Notes: generated by a model not told the origin, from the letters alone. DNA of 64,000 nt from Candidatus Moranbacteria bacterium GW2011_GWC2_40_12 (GCA_000995965.1 LBYD01000001.1:310001-374000); one strand, 5' to 3'; positions 1 to 8,962 are shown, counted from the stretch's first letter. Numbers and translations: made by a program.

Positions 1-703
1 ATTCACTGATGGCCTTTCGATAAGTTTCGTGAAATGATTTGCAATAGGGGCATTGAAAATCGCTGAAAAGAACCACTTTCACTTTCGCGTCTTCGGGGCC
101 GATTTGCGGATTATCTTTTGAGACACTGGGAGTTTCAAGATATTTTCCGGCCTTGAACCCAACCTGTTCCGTGTTCATGAGATACTTGTTGTCTTTCTTT
201 TCAAAAATTCCCTGGGCTTGGGCATAAACATCCGTTTTTGCCACATTTTCGTCAAAAATGAACGCGGGAATGCTTTTCACGTTTAATTTCTCAACTATAG
301 CCTTTCCTTCTTCAGAGTCCATTTCAACTTTCTTGGCCAGCGTCGTCGGAATAACCCTTTTCAGCCATTTAAGATACTCGGTTGGATCGCACGCTTCACA
401 TTTGCTGTCGGTCAAGACTTGAAGAGTGATGACCGGCTCGCTATAGGCAACCCAGGTTTTTCCATCAAAAGGAAATACATCCACATTCTTCAGAACCCTC
501 GGCGAAACGCCCTGCTGGCCAAAGAATTGGGCCACATCCACGAAAATGCTGCCAATCAGGAGCCCGGCCATCAGAATAACCACTGAGACATAGTTTTTCA
601 TTTTTCGGCGACAAGACTCATCGGAACATTGAGAATATTTTTCTCCCTCCCGTTTTTCCATCGGCGCTTCTCCCGCCGAGTTTTCTTCTTTTTTTTCTTC
701 CAT
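1..703 (-). CDS. Membrane-anchored two-domain thioredoxin-fold (DsbA-like) protein, partial
   Basis: The gene runs off the left edge, so the C-terminus is missing; 234 codons are visible from the ATG at 703. A charged N-terminus of about 35 residues is followed by one membrane segment (about residues 36-58). The outer part has a first thioredoxin-like unit with CEAC near residue 104 and the cis-Pro-like segment KSIPAFIF. A second unit starts just before the edge with the motif FSDFQCPYC, the CPYC active site typical of DsbA-type thiol oxidoreductases. Family knowledge suggests disulfide formation or isomerisation outside the membrane. The pairing of two CxxC domains is seen directly; the redox direction is not known. 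Confidence 0.8.
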   Translation of the reverse strand, partial: MEEKKEENSAGEAPMEKREGEKYSQCSDESCRRKMKNYVSVVILMAGLLIGSIFVDVAQFFGQQGVSPRVLKNVDVFPFDGKTWVAYSEPVITLQVLTDSKCEACDPTEYLKWLKRVIPTTLAKKVEMDSEEGKAIVEKLNVKSIPAFIFDENVAKTDVYAQAQGIFEKKDNKYLMNTEQVGFKAGKYLETPSVSKDNPQIGPEDAKVKVVLFSDFQCPYCKSFHETYRKAISE

Positions 704-855
704 TGGATATTTATCCCACACCACTTTTTTTGATAGTTCAAAGGCTCTAAAAAACCTTTGCTGAATGGATTTTTTTAGTAGCACTTTTGAATAATCTCGG
801 AAAGAGGTGGGAGGATGAAGTTATTTAATTAAGCTATATTTTTATTCTGCGAGAG

Positions 856-1140
856 TTATTGCTGTTCTGCACCGCCTGGCACATTCGGCGCTTCCTGATT
901 TGCCTCCCCGCCTGGAGCCGCCTGATCTGACGGCGCTGTTAACGTTTCCTGCTTGGACAAATCAAAATCCTGTTTCATTTCCGAAACGAGATAATCTCCG
1001 AATCCTATCGTAACCCTTTTCTTGGCTTCCGTTTTCACCGCCACTCCCACGAGAAAACCCAGAATTAGAATAAGAAGATAGTTTATCGTCTTTTCGTTTA
1101 TTTTGATCTTTTTTGCCAATCCAGATATTTTTTCTTTCAT
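856..1140 (-). CDS. Small single-pass membrane protein of unknown function
   Basis: A 94-residue protein with a lysine-rich N-terminus, one hydrophobic segment at about residues 19-35 and a low-complexity tail rich in Ala, Pro, Gly and Gln. The predicted topology is N-in with a short exported tail. I recognise no family. It sits between the thioredoxin-like gene and the DUF192 gene on the same strand, with gaps of more than 100 bases, so it may be transcribed alone. The ATG at 1140 is the only start that keeps the membrane segment. Confidence 0.55.
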   Translation of the reverse strand: MKEKISGLAKKIKINEKTINYLLILILGFLVGVAVKTEAKKRVTIGFGDYLVSEMKQDFDLSKQETLTAPSDQAAPGGEANQEAPNVPGGAEQQ

Positions 1141-1258
1141 GTTTGATTGCCCTAAGAGTTATTCCATTTGACAGTCTAGCAAAAGAGTTTATTCGAAGCA
1201 ATATTGACAAAGGGATGAAATTATATGTTTGTGGGAACCGGTCCTTTATAAAATTCAG

Positions 1259-1720
1259 CTATTCAATTCGAACCGGATCATTCAGTTGAACATCGTTCTG
1301 CTCGCAAAAACCGGCATTTACTTCAAGGACTACGCTGGATTTCTCGGGAGACGTGAAAATCCGCTGGTCATCCTGCGAAATTCTTCCCTCACAGCCGACC
1401 ACCCGACCGTTTTCGATCCAGATAATGTCGATTGGAAACTGCATTCCCTTCATCCAGAAGCGCTGGAAATCATCTTGCGGCATCAGAAAAAGCATGCCCC
1501 TTCCCTCGCCGATATTTTCCCTTCCGGCGAGCCCCAATTTGATTTTTTCCGCCGTTGCCACGGCTTCCGCCTTCACGAAAGCATTTTTGAGATACACCCT
1601 TTTGATAGGATTCCCGTATTGCAGCGAATAAAATTCACTGGAGACATAGTTGAGTAAAATCATCATTATTATCGATAAAATCAATGCAACGAAGATTATT
1701 TTTTTTGATATTGAGGACAT
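1259..1720 (-). CDS. DUF192 (UPF0127) family protein with N-terminal anchor
   Basis: A 153-residue protein. The N-terminus has one membrane anchor (about residues 7-25). The rest matches the DUF192 pattern: a short N-terminal strand region, the segment LAGRENIGEGRGMLFL, the WMKGMQFPIDIIWI core, and the late segment SSVVLEVNAGF. Family members are small exported or periplasmic beta-rich proteins with no settled biochemical role. The length is normal for the anchored form. The call rests on these conserved segments; the function remains open. Confidence 0.85.
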   Translation of the reverse strand: MSSISKKIIFVALILSIIMMILLNYVSSEFYSLQYGNPIKRVYLKNAFVKAEAVATAEKIKLGLAGRENIGEGRGMLFLMPQDDFQRFWMKGMQFPIDIIWIENGRVVGCEGRISQDDQRIFTSPEKSSVVLEVNAGFCEQNDVQLNDPVRIE

Positions 1721-1746
1721 GGCGCTAGTTTAAAAATAAATTCATG

Positions 1747-2709
1747 TTAAATTTTGAATTTTATTCTCTGTAGAATGAAATATGCAGCAGAAAAGATTGC
1801 GATAAAAACCATCTTTCCGATCGCGTTTAAATTCAGTGCCGCAAGCCCAACAATCATGCCAAAAACACATACCAATACCACGATCTGCTTTTCGCCTAGT
1901 CCCAATTTTAGCAGTTTGTGATGAAGATGTCGACTGTCCCCGCCTGAAAATATGGATCCGCCGGCATGATGCCTTTCCCATATCACACTCACCAGATCCA
2001 AAACTGGTATAAGTGTTACCATGAAAACTGTCGCTATTTTTGCTCCCGCAAATATGGACAGGCTGGCAAGGAGAAACCCAAAAAACCAGGCGCCAGATGT
2101 CCCGGCTATGATTTTTGCCGGATGCCAGTTGAAAACCAAGAAAGCCAAAACTGCCCCAGCAGCGGTTGCGCACAAAATTGCCGCCGCCGGCTGATTGACA
2201 TGCGGCAAGAGGCTCAAAAAAAATATCTCGGCCAGTGCCACGAATGTCACGCTTCCCGAAAGACCGTCAATTCCGTCAAGCCAATTCAATGCATTAATAA
2301 AGAGCAAAAAGTATAACGTGTAAATAAAAATGTATACGGCAGGATTTTCGAGATTTATGGTTCCACCGAAAGGATTTGCCGTATATCCGCTCCGCACACC
2401 AAATAATATCGCTGTGATCGCTATTATAACTTGAAATGCCAACTGCCATTTCCAATTTAGATTTTTTATATCATCCCACAACCCAAAAATCAGAATCAAC
2501 AGTCCACCGGTAATAATCCCCGCAATCGGTTTCGTGATGACCAAGTCTTTATCGTATAGTACGAATAAAATGAAAATTACAATCACAACTAAACCTCCCA
2601 ACCTCTTTTTAAGGTTCGGCCTTAAAAATGGCGTCCGCAGCAAAAAAAATATCGCGATGATCGATAATAAAAAAGAAAATAGAAATGGGAGAAGAAATTT
2701 TGCCGCCAC
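1747..2709 (-). CDS. WecA/MraY-like polyprenyl-phosphate sugar-1-phosphate transferase
   Basis: A 320-residue integral membrane enzyme of glycosyltransferase family 4 (WecA/TagO/MraY superfamily). It would move a sugar-1-phosphate from a UDP-sugar to undecaprenyl phosphate on the inner face of the membrane, the first step of an envelope glycan. Visible signatures are the Asp pair in GLWDDIKNL (residues 79-80), NALNWLDGIDGLSG (139-152) and the HLHHK motif (261-265) after a GGDSR segment. About ten hydrophobic segments are present. The start is a GTG at 2709. The next minus-strand gene upstream is a large glycosyltransferase, which suggests a shared envelope pathway. The HLHH variant points to WecA/TagO rather than MraY. 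Confidence 0.88.
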   Translation of the reverse strand: MAAKFLLPFLFSFLLSIIAIFFLLRTPFLRPNLKKRLGGLVVIVIFILFVLYDKDLVITKPIAGIITGGLLILIFGLWDDIKNLNWKWQLAFQVIIAITAILFGVRSGYTANPFGGTINLENPAVYIFIYTLYFLLFINALNWLDGIDGLSGSVTFVALAEIFFLSLLPHVNQPAAAILCATAAGAVLAFLVFNWHPAKIIAGTSGAWFFGFLLASLSIFAGAKIATVFMVTLIPVLDLVSVIWERHHAGGSIFSGGDSRHLHHKLLKLGLGEKQIVVLVCVFGMIVGLAALNLNAIGKMVFIAIFSAAYFILQRIKFKI

Positions 2710-2738
2710 TTGACTTTTTGGTTATTTTACGAATTGCC

Positions 2739-2758
2739 CACTACGATATATCGTAGTG
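2739..2758. repeat. Perfect 20-base palindrome between two envelope genes
   Basis: The sequence CACTACGATATATCGTAGTG is a perfect inverted repeat. On the plus strand it is followed by AGTTTTTATT, so it resembles a terminator in that direction. On the minus strand it lies between the glycosyltransferase stop and the GTG start of the WecA-like gene and has no U-run. It could be an operator or a processing hairpin. Confidence 0.5.
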
Positions 2759-2796
2759 AGTTTTTATTCGCGAAAAAAAATACGAGATACTATATA

Positions 2797-4500
2797 CTAA
2801 TCTTTTTTTCTCACCTTCTCCGTCACCCAGAATTCACCGAAGTATTTGCCGAGAAGGATCCGGGTCTGGGAATCGACAGCCGGAGCGGCCCCGAGGAATG
2901 GCGCGGTGATGGGGACCAAAAACCACTGAAGAAACATATATATATAGCGTTTTCGGCCGTACCGGGCGGGACGCGGCGGAAGAAGCATCAGGCTCAAAAA
3001 CATCGAGATGACCAGGCCGATAAGTGCCGCGTTCATCAGGTATCTCGTGAAATAAGGCAGGTTATGGGCCAGAACGCTTCGGTTAAATTCCGGACCGCCA
3101 ATGATAACCGGCAGCCAACCAAGGAGCGCGATAATGAAAGAGTTGGTTGCCCAAGACCAATGGCCTTCAAGCATCGTGAAAAGATGTTTTGCTTTTTTCA
3201 TCGGCCGGATTTTTTTGTTTCTCCAAAAAGCGCGGGCGAGCAGAGGAAAATTCTCAATTCCGTAGGCCCAGCGCCGTTTTTGCTTATACTGGTTGACAAT
3301 TGTTTTCCAATAAGTGTTCGCCAAAACCGCGTCGAGTGACACCGGGAGGTAAATTGGCTTTACTTCATAATCTCCGCTAAAAAACGTATAGCACTTCCAA
3401 AAAATGACGCTGTCCTCGGAAATCATGTTCACCGGCCAATAATCAACGTCAACGATCGTTTTAAAAGCCTCCGAATGCGAAGAAAACGTCACCATATGCT
3501 CCGGCCGCATCGCCTCCACCATGTGCCAAAAGCTTGAACCGGTGACGATGATTCTCACAAAGGCGTTTGTGTCCCAAATATTGTTGTGATACATCGGCAG
3601 AGGCTGGTAGGCAAAATTGAGCCGCCTCGGTTCAGTGGCGTATTTCAGGGTGAGAGCCGCAAAATATTGGGGATGGGCGCAGGTATCACAATCAAAATTG
3701 GAAAGAACGACGCGTTCGAGCGGAATATTTTTTTCTTCCAGATATTCTTTAAGCTTTTTTGCGGCAAAGGTGGTGTTGGACGCTTTGGCTCTCATCTCTC
3801 CCGGAGCCACTTCGTGAACCGTCACCAAAAAATCAAAAAATGTTTTACCGAATTTATTTCTTAGATAGTTAATTTTGTGCTCCCTTTTCTTTTTGTCCTC
3901 CCGCTCTTCGGTCGCGAGAAGAATGATAAATTTTTCGTTAGGATAGTCAGATTCAGCGACAGCCTGAATGGCCGGCTCGATGATTTCCGGTCCTTCGTTA
4001 GCAGTCGGAAGCATTACTACGTGATAGATATCTTCCCAACGCAAAAATTTTGACCTGTCGCGCCTTGAGATTTCCAGAATTTCCTTTTTGATCTCCTTCA
4101 CAGCGCACAATTTCTTTTTGGATGACTTTTTTTCTGCTGAAAACAATTTCCAGCGTTTCTTGGAAAAATCCTCTTTCGCCCGCCGATAGTTTTCTTCCGT
4201 TTCTTTGAGAAAGTCGTCTATATCAGACATTTTCCGGCATGCCTGCATCCAGTCAATCGCTTTGTGGCACTGCATTTTCCGGAAAGCGACGATTGAATAT
4301 GTCGAGATATAAAGGGTGCGGAAAAGCCAGTATATGTCGAAGGCTATTATAAAAACCGCTACCCAAACAGGAAGCCAGAAAGAAAAAACAAACATGCCAA
4401 GAATCGTGAACCAGGCCAGCGACCCGGGAATAATTTCAAATATTCTTTGTAAGCGACGTTCACGAGGATCGGTTGTGCGGGGATCGGGATAGGAAAACAT
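2797..4500 (-). CDS. Membrane-bound family 2 glycosyltransferase
   Basis: A 567-residue GT2-fold enzyme. Two membrane segments lie at about residues 28-62, and several more lie in the last 150 residues. The catalytic part starts near residue 160 with VVMLPTANEGPEIIEP and contains the DxD motif as SNFDCDTCAHPQ (DCD at about 270-272) and a QxxRW-type motif in QYKQKRRWAYG. This layout is that of processive or polyprenol-linked glycosyltransferases of the cellulose-synthase-like group. The substrate is unknown. About 60 residues (110-150) form a charged insert between the first membrane pair and the catalytic domain. It sits upstream of the WecA-like gene on the same strand, which suggests joint work on a surface glycan. 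Confidence 0.85.
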   Translation of the reverse strand: MFSYPDPRTTDPRERRLQRIFEIIPGSLAWFTILGMFVFSFWLPVWVAVFIIAFDIYWLFRTLYISTYSIVAFRKMQCHKAIDWMQACRKMSDIDDFLKETEENYRRAKEDFSKKRWKLFSAEKKSSKKKLCAVKEIKKEILEISRRDRSKFLRWEDIYHVVMLPTANEGPEIIEPAIQAVAESDYPNEKFIILLATEEREDKKKREHKINYLRNKFGKTFFDFLVTVHEVAPGEMRAKASNTTFAAKKLKEYLEEKNIPLERVVLSNFDCDTCAHPQYFAALTLKYATEPRRLNFAYQPLPMYHNNIWDTNAFVRIIVTGSSFWHMVEAMRPEHMVTFSSHSEAFKTIVDVDYWPVNMISEDSVIFWKCYTFFSGDYEVKPIYLPVSLDAVLANTYWKTIVNQYKQKRRWAYGIENFPLLARAFWRNKKIRPMKKAKHLFTMLEGHWSWATNSFIIALLGWLPVIIGGPEFNRSVLAHNLPYFTRYLMNAALIGLVISMFLSLMLLPPRPARYGRKRYIYMFLQWFLVPITAPFLGAAPAVDSQTRILLGKYFGEFWVTEKVRKKD

Positions 4501-4503
4501 ATG

Positions 4504-4587
4504 AGATATAAAAAATAAGAAATAAGAAAGTTGAAAAGAGGAAAGCTAATAAAAATAATTTCTTTTCTCTTATTTCTTATATCTTAT
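4504..4587. repeat. Intergenic inverted repeat, AAGAAAT word family
   Basis: The left arm holds AAAAAATAAGAAATAAG and the right arm CTTATTTCTTATATCTT, so the two can fold into an AT-rich hairpin. The same word family recurs near 14243, 14670, 16380 and 50410, always in gaps between minus-strand genes. Confidence 0.6.
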
Positions 4588-4968
4588 TTAAAAGTTTATC
4601 AGTATCACGCTCCCCAGCCCCACCGCCATAAGAAGCTGAACGAGAAGCGCCATTGCTGCAAAAAGATACGAAGCCAGCCGCTCTTTATAATAGAAAAAAC
4701 GCGAAAGAACCGCGTTAACCAAAAAAATAACCGCCGCCAGCGCAGGCATCAGAAAAACATTTCTCCAATCCCCTATCGAGTCAACGCCAAAATAGACATT
4801 GTAGTGAAGAATTATCGGCCGGCTGGCGGGTTCCACTATCTGCCAAACCGCTATCCACATGCCAAGATTCAAAAGAATCGCCAGAACCAGTGAAAAAAAT
4901 ATCACTGGATCGGTCCAATAGCTGTGCCAAAAAAACCTTTTAAATTTTTCCTTCAGTTTTTGCATCAT
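4588..4968 (-). CDS. Small three-pass membrane protein of unknown function
   Basis: About 126 residues from the ATG at 4968 (a second ATG follows directly at 4965). The first 15 residues are basic, then three hydrophobic segments follow at about 19-41, 67-85 and 94-118. The start overlaps the last 29 bases of the RmuC gene, which argues for translational coupling. A longer reading frame upstream exists, but it runs inside rmuC and is not believable. Similar short proteins occur in other CPR genomes by my recollection; no function is known. Confidence 0.65.
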   Translation of the reverse strand: MMQKLKEKFKRFFWHSYWTDPVIFFSLVLAILLNLGMWIAVWQIVEPASRPIILHYNVYFGVDSIGDWRNVFLMPALAAVIFLVNAVLSRFFYYKERLASYLFAAMALLVQLLMAVGLGSVILINF

Positions 4969-6019
4969 TTGATTTGTCCTCAGCCAGCAATGGGACGCTT
5001 TCAACCTCCTCGAATTCTCTCGTTTTTGATTTTTCGAGGCGATTTTCAAATCTGTCCAGCCTTTTTTCGGTATCTCCGTATTTCTTGGCGGCATTATTAA
5101 GATGCGTCCCCAGCAAAACAAAGTCACTCCTAATTTTCTCGAACTCTATTTCCAGTCTCTTGAGATTTTTCAAAATATCCTTGGCGTTTTCTTCTATTTT
5201 CATACCTTTGAGTCCCATAACTATAGTTGAAAGATAGGCATAAAGGGTGTTTGGCGAAACCGGAATGACCCTTTTTCCTGTTGAATAATCAAATAATTTT
5301 ATTTCACCAAAATTATGGCTGACGATTTCATGGTATACATTTTCAGCCGGAATATACATCAAGGCAAAATCAACTGTCCCCTCATCCGGCAAAATATATT
5401 TTTTGGCGATTGAATCTATATGCTTCTTCACATCGGTATAAAATATCCGGGAATATTGTTCGCGATTGTCTTCGTCCGCATCAGATGCTTTTTGAAAATT
5501 CTCAAGCGGAAATTTGGAATCGATCGGCACCAGATAATCTTTCAACTTTACAATTGCGTCCACCTTTTCGCCGCTCTTGAATGTGTGCTGGATTTCATAA
5601 TGGTCTCCGCTGAATATCTGCGCCAAAAGGTTTTCGAGCAGAAATTCTCCCATCACCCCCCGCAGTTTTGGAGCCCTCAGGATATCCTGGAGACTTGAGA
5701 TGTTTTTCCCAACCTCATGCATCTGCTTTACGCTTTCATGGACTTGCACCAGTTGTTTTTGCACTTCCCCATAAGAACGGCTGGCATTGTCGAGCCGATT
5801 CGTATTCTCTCCCAGCCTAAGATCTACACTTTTTTGGATGGTGCCAATGGTCCCTGAAAGTTGCTGAATTTGATTGGTAATATTCGAAATAATATCGATA
5901 TTTTTTTGATCTAACTCTTGCTTTTCCGAGTTATCTAATTTTCTACGTAATGATAAAATAAACCCAGCCAGAGCCAGGATAACCAGAACCAACACAAAAA
6001 AAATGATATACAAGGACAT
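4940..6019 (-). CDS. rmuC: RmuC family protein
   Basis: A 359-residue protein with one N-terminal membrane segment (about residues 2-24), a coiled-coil stretch (about 28-105) and the RmuC domain (about 110-310). The domain is recognised by RGVMGEFLLENLLAQI, VDAIVKLKDYLVPIDSKFPLENF, and PVSPNTLYAYLSTIVMGLKG. RmuC proteins limit recombination between inverted repeats and have a nuclease-like fold. This is notable in a genome that carries many inverted repeats, though no causal link is shown here. The last bases overlap the next small membrane gene. The acidic tail after residue 320 is not conserved. Confidence 0.92.
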   Translation of the reverse strand: MSLYIIFFVLVLVILALAGFILSLRRKLDNSEKQELDQKNIDIISNITNQIQQLSGTIGTIQKSVDLRLGENTNRLDNASRSYGEVQKQLVQVHESVKQMHEVGKNISSLQDILRAPKLRGVMGEFLLENLLAQIFSGDHYEIQHTFKSGEKVDAIVKLKDYLVPIDSKFPLENFQKASDADEDNREQYSRIFYTDVKKHIDSIAKKYILPDEGTVDFALMYIPAENVYHEIVSHNFGEIKLFDYSTGKRVIPVSPNTLYAYLSTIVMGLKGMKIEENAKDILKNLKRLEIEFEKIRSDFVLLGTHLNNAAKKYGDTEKRLDRFENRLEKSKTREFEEVESVPLLAEDKSNDAKTEGKI

Positions 6020-6041
6020 GACTTTGATTTGTTAGTCGAGT

Positions 6042-6641
6042 TTATTTCCTCCGGTTCGCTATCTCTTTCAAATTAGGAATCCTGCAGATAATCTCCTCAT
6101 AGGGGCCTTCCAGAAATTCCATGACGAACTTGTCCAGCATATCCGTGCGGTATTTGAATTCGTCCGAGCCCATAATTGAATAGTTGATTTCCTTTCCCAC
6201 TTCCGCCTCCAAACTTTCGAGCAGATGCTTCAGTTTTGCCCGGCTCAATTCATCTCCGACGACCAAAAGGTCGGCCCGGCCTTTGGGATAATTGAGAAAT
6301 ACTCCGGACATGAGAGCCAACTTCACTTTTCCAAGACCTTTGATCCGATGGAGGCTTCGGCATTCAGGAAGCGTGTTCGATTTGATGACAAGATTCCTGA
6401 GTTCCGGATAGAAAATGAAATCCCGGTTGGTTTCGAAAATCTTATGGCCTTTTTTGGAACGCGAAACAATCATTTTCATCCTTTCCATCCGCGCAAGTTC
6501 CCGATTGGCCTGCTGGGAAGAAAGCTGGCTCTTCCTGATGATATCCTTGAGCGAATAGCTTTCTTTGTCATTTAGCATGAAAAATTTCACCAGCCTCGAC
6601 CGGGCACGCGTATCAAAAAGCTGCGAAAATATCTCGGACAT
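6042..6641 (-). CDS. Winged-helix regulator with nucleotidyltransferase-like domain
   Basis: A 199-residue protein. Residues 1-75 form a winged helix (SLKDIIRKSQLSSQQANREL carries the recognition helix). Residues 90-190 resemble a minimal nucleotidyltransferase fold, with GRADLLVVGDELSRAKLK in the place of the usual catalytic strand. The normal GSxAxGxxxxxSDxD pattern is not intact, so enzymatic activity is doubtful. It is probably a DNA-binding regulator with a degenerate nucleotidyltransferase sensor. It lies divergently from the receptor-like gene at 6862, so that gene is a candidate target. Confidence 0.7.
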   Translation of the reverse strand: MSEIFSQLFDTRARSRLVKFFMLNDKESYSLKDIIRKSQLSSQQANRELARMERMKMIVSRSKKGHKIFETNRDFIFYPELRNLVIKSNTLPECRSLHRIKGLGKVKLALMSGVFLNYPKGRADLLVVGDELSRAKLKHLLESLEAEVGKEINYSIMGSDEFKYRTDMLDKFVMEFLEGPYEEIICRIPNLKEIANRRK

Positions 6642-6682
6642 ATTTTAGATATTCTTAATTCTTAGTGAAAAAAACTGCCCCT

Positions 6683-6712
6683 ATTATAGCGATCGATCAG
6701 AAAAAAGTCCAA
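6683..6712 (-). promoter_or_regulatory. Promoter of the winged-helix gene
   Basis: On the minus strand there is a perfect TATAAT (6683-6688) and a weak -35 TTGGAC (6707-6712) with an 18-base spacer. The expected RNA start leaves a leader of about 35 bases before the ATG at 6641. Confidence 0.6.
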
Positions 6713-6797
6713 TTTTCGCATGGCGCGAAACGCAATTGGGAAAAGAATGATAAATGTTGTCGCGTCATGGATTGTGCGTCATCAGTTATGCGAAAAA

Positions 6798-6826
6798 TTG
6801 ATATTTTTCTGCTTTTCCCCTATAAT
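6798..6826 (+). promoter_or_regulatory. Strong plus-strand promoter of the PP2C-like gene
   Basis: TTGATA (6798-6803), a 17-base spacer and TATAAT (6821-6826). The expected RNA start is near 6833. It is divergent from the promoter at 6683-6712, so both could be controlled from the shared 85-base region. Confidence 0.8.
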
Positions 6827-6861
6827 GGGCTCAAATTTTGAAAAATGAAAAAACGAAGAAA

Positions 6862-8865
6862 ATGACCACTTCTTCCAGGAAAAGAAGGGAAAAGGAATAT
6901 CACGCGGCAATTCGCGATATTTTGATTTGTTCAAAAAACGAGCTTACGCCTTTTGCGACTGTTTTTTCCTTTCCCCCTGAAAATTTCGAACAGCAGCGAT
7001 TCGGAACAATTTTTGGGATTATCAAAGTGGATGACCATTCGGAGGATTCTTCATATATCGCAAATCTCCTGACTTCCGTGATCAAGAAAGAATACTTCGG
7101 AAAACCGCAGCGCAGCGCAGAAGAGAGCTTCGAAGCCAGTCTTCGAAAAGCCAACCTTGCTCTGGCGGAACTGGTCCGCCATGGCGCCACAGCCTGGGCC
7201 GGAAAAATCAACTTTGCCGCAGGCGCCATTGAAAGAAACAACCTTCATTTTGCTTGCTTGGGAAACGCGTCAATTTTTCTGATTCGCGAAGGTGAAATCG
7301 CTGAAATAAGTGCGGAACTTGATGAAGAAAAAGTCGCTGAATCTCATCCGCTCAAAACTTTTTCCAATACTTCAAGCGGCAAACTCGAAATCGGCGACAA
7401 ACTCATTTTCACGACGCACGAGCTTATGGATATTTTTTCCCGAGAAGAGCTTCGCCAGAACGCTTCGCATTTTTCACGCGAAGAATACCCGGGATTTTTG
7501 GAAATTTCCCTAAGGGCAAACAGCGAGCTGGCCGGCACGATTGTCATCGACCTTTCCGATTCAAATGAAGCGAAACCGATGATTGTCGAAGCTCCGGTCA
7601 TCGGCGAAGAAAAGGTGAAGAAAATAGATTCGTTTGCGGGAGCAAAAGACATATTCGAGAAAGAGGCGCAAAGCCGCGACGCGAAAACTGCTTTCCCGAA
7701 AGAAACTCCGATTTTCCGCGAGATCCCTGGAAATATGGTGTTTTTCAACTTTTTTGTTAAAGTCAAAAGCATTTTATTATCTATCTCAGCCAATGCAAAA
7801 AAGATCAATTTCAAGCATTATTTCACCAAAATTTCCGCTTGGGCAAAGCTCTTGCTTTTGAAAATAAAGCCATTTTTTGTGTCTTTTTTTCATAATATAA
7901 AGAAAATAGAATGGAAAGAAAAAGGGATGCAGGCAAAAATAGTTGCCGCAATAGCGATCCTGGCGATCGCATCGTTTGTTTCAGTGGCAATCATGAGAGA
8001 TAGGAGTGAACAAAGAAAGTTGGCGGAAGAAACGACTGCCCCACCCACTGAGCCAGAAACGGCTCTTCAAAACCTTGAAGACGTGAATGTCAAAAAAATT
8101 GAAACGATTGAGGAGATCGTGAGCCTTGGTCAGCCAGCCGATCAAATGACAATTCTTGGAAATTATCTCTATATCATTCCGGAAGAAAGCCAGTCAGTTT
8201 TGAAAGTCGATCTTGGATCCAAAAGTGTTGAGGAAACAAAAACTAGCCTTGCCGTTGGAAATTTCAAGCTTGCGGCGGCTATGCCCCATCTCGAAAGCCT
8301 GTTTTTCCTCACGGAGAACAATAAAATCGTTTCCTTCACTCCGATAAACAAAAATTTCCAGGAGAACGGCATTTCACTTCCCGGCAATCTTAAGGCAGCT
8401 GATATGAAAACTTTTCTAACTTATTTATATATACTTGACCCAGAGGCGAATCAAATTTATCGCTATCCCCGCGCCGAAGGAGGCTTTGGTGAAATGCAAA
8501 ACTGGCTCCGAAGCGGATCGGAAATCAAAAGCGCGAAAGGTTTCGCGATCAATGATGATATCTTCGCCGCAGGTTCAGGCGACATCACGGCATATCTGCA
8601 GGGAAAAACGGACAGCAGCATCAATTTCGAAAAGCCAGATGTTCCGCTTGCCATCGACAAAATATTTTCCGAACCGGAAATGGAAGGAATTTATGTTCTC
8701 GACAATAAAAACCATCGAATAGTGAAATATTCAAAAGAAGGAAAAATTTTCAATCAGTATTTCAGCGCCGATATTGTTTCTATCAAGGATTTTTTGGTGG
8801 ACGAAAAAAACAAAGTCATTTATCTGCTCAAAGGAACTTCTGTAAAAAAATTCTCTTTTGAATAA
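6862..8865 (+). CDS. Receptor-like protein: degenerate PP2C domain, membrane segment, propeller-like ectodomain
   Basis: About 667 residues from the ATG at 6862. A TTG at 6838 is in frame, but the promoter places the RNA start near 6833, which leaves almost no leader for it. The N-terminal 240 residues look like a PP2C-type phosphatase: FGIIKVDDHSEDSS, HFACLGNASIFLIREG, and GDKLIFTTHELMDIF align with the usual DG, GDS and SDG motifs. The metal-binding residues are changed (DD, GN, THE). Basic segments follow, then one membrane helix at about nucleotides 7935-7995. The exported part (8060-8865) has repeated strand-rich units such as GIYVLDNKNHRIVKYSKEG, typical of NHL-like propellers. Probably a sensor with a pseudophosphatase inside the cell; the ligand is unknown. 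Confidence 0.7.
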   Translation: MTTSSRKRREKEYHAAIRDILICSKNELTPFATVFSFPPENFEQQRFGTIFGIIKVDDHSEDSSYIANLLTSVIKKEYFGKPQRSAEESFEASLRKANLALAELVRHGATAWAGKINFAAGAIERNNLHFACLGNASIFLIREGEIAEISAELDEEKVAESHPLKTFSNTSSGKLEIGDKLIFTTHELMDIFSREELRQNASHFSREEYPGFLEISLRANSELAGTIVIDLSDSNEAKPMIVEAPVIGEEKVKKIDSFAGAKDIFEKEAQSRDAKTAFPKETPIFREIPGNMVFFNFFVKVKSILLSISANAKKINFKHYFTKISAWAKLLLLKIKPFFVSFFHNIKKIEWKEKGMQAKIVAAIAILAIASFVSVAIMRDRSEQRKLAEETTAPPTEPETALQNLEDVNVKKIETIEEIVSLGQPADQMTILGNYLYIIPEESQSVLKVDLGSKSVEETKTSLAVGNFKLAAAMPHLESLFFLTENNKIVSFTPINKNFQENGISLPGNLKAADMKTFLTYLYILDPEANQIYRYPRAEGGFGEMQNWLRSGSEIKSAKGFAINDDIFAAGSGDITAYLQGKTDSSINFEKPDVPLAIDKIFSEPEMEGIYVLDNKNHRIVKYSKEGKIFNQYFSADIVSIKDFLVDEKNKVIYLLKGTSVKKFSFE

Positions 8866-8912
8866 ATTATTTGAATATAATTGCTATATCATAATTATTC
8901 AAATTTTGTCAT

Positions 8913-8950
8913 CACACCCGTAAACTGGTTTACGGGTGTGTCTTTATTTT
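8913..8950 (+). terminator. Rho-independent terminator after the PP2C-like gene
   Basis: A perfect 12-base stem (CACACCCGTAAA with its complement) closes on the four-base loop CTGG and is followed by TCTTTATTTT. It lies 48 bases after the stop codon. Confidence 0.9.
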
Positions 8951-8962
8951 CAGTGTTCAGGC

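Noticed and set aside
1229..1657. 142-codon open frame on the plus strand opposite the DUF192 gene
   Set aside because: It is a shadow: the minus-strand frame has clear DUF192 motifs, and this frame has no ribosome site or recognisable motif.
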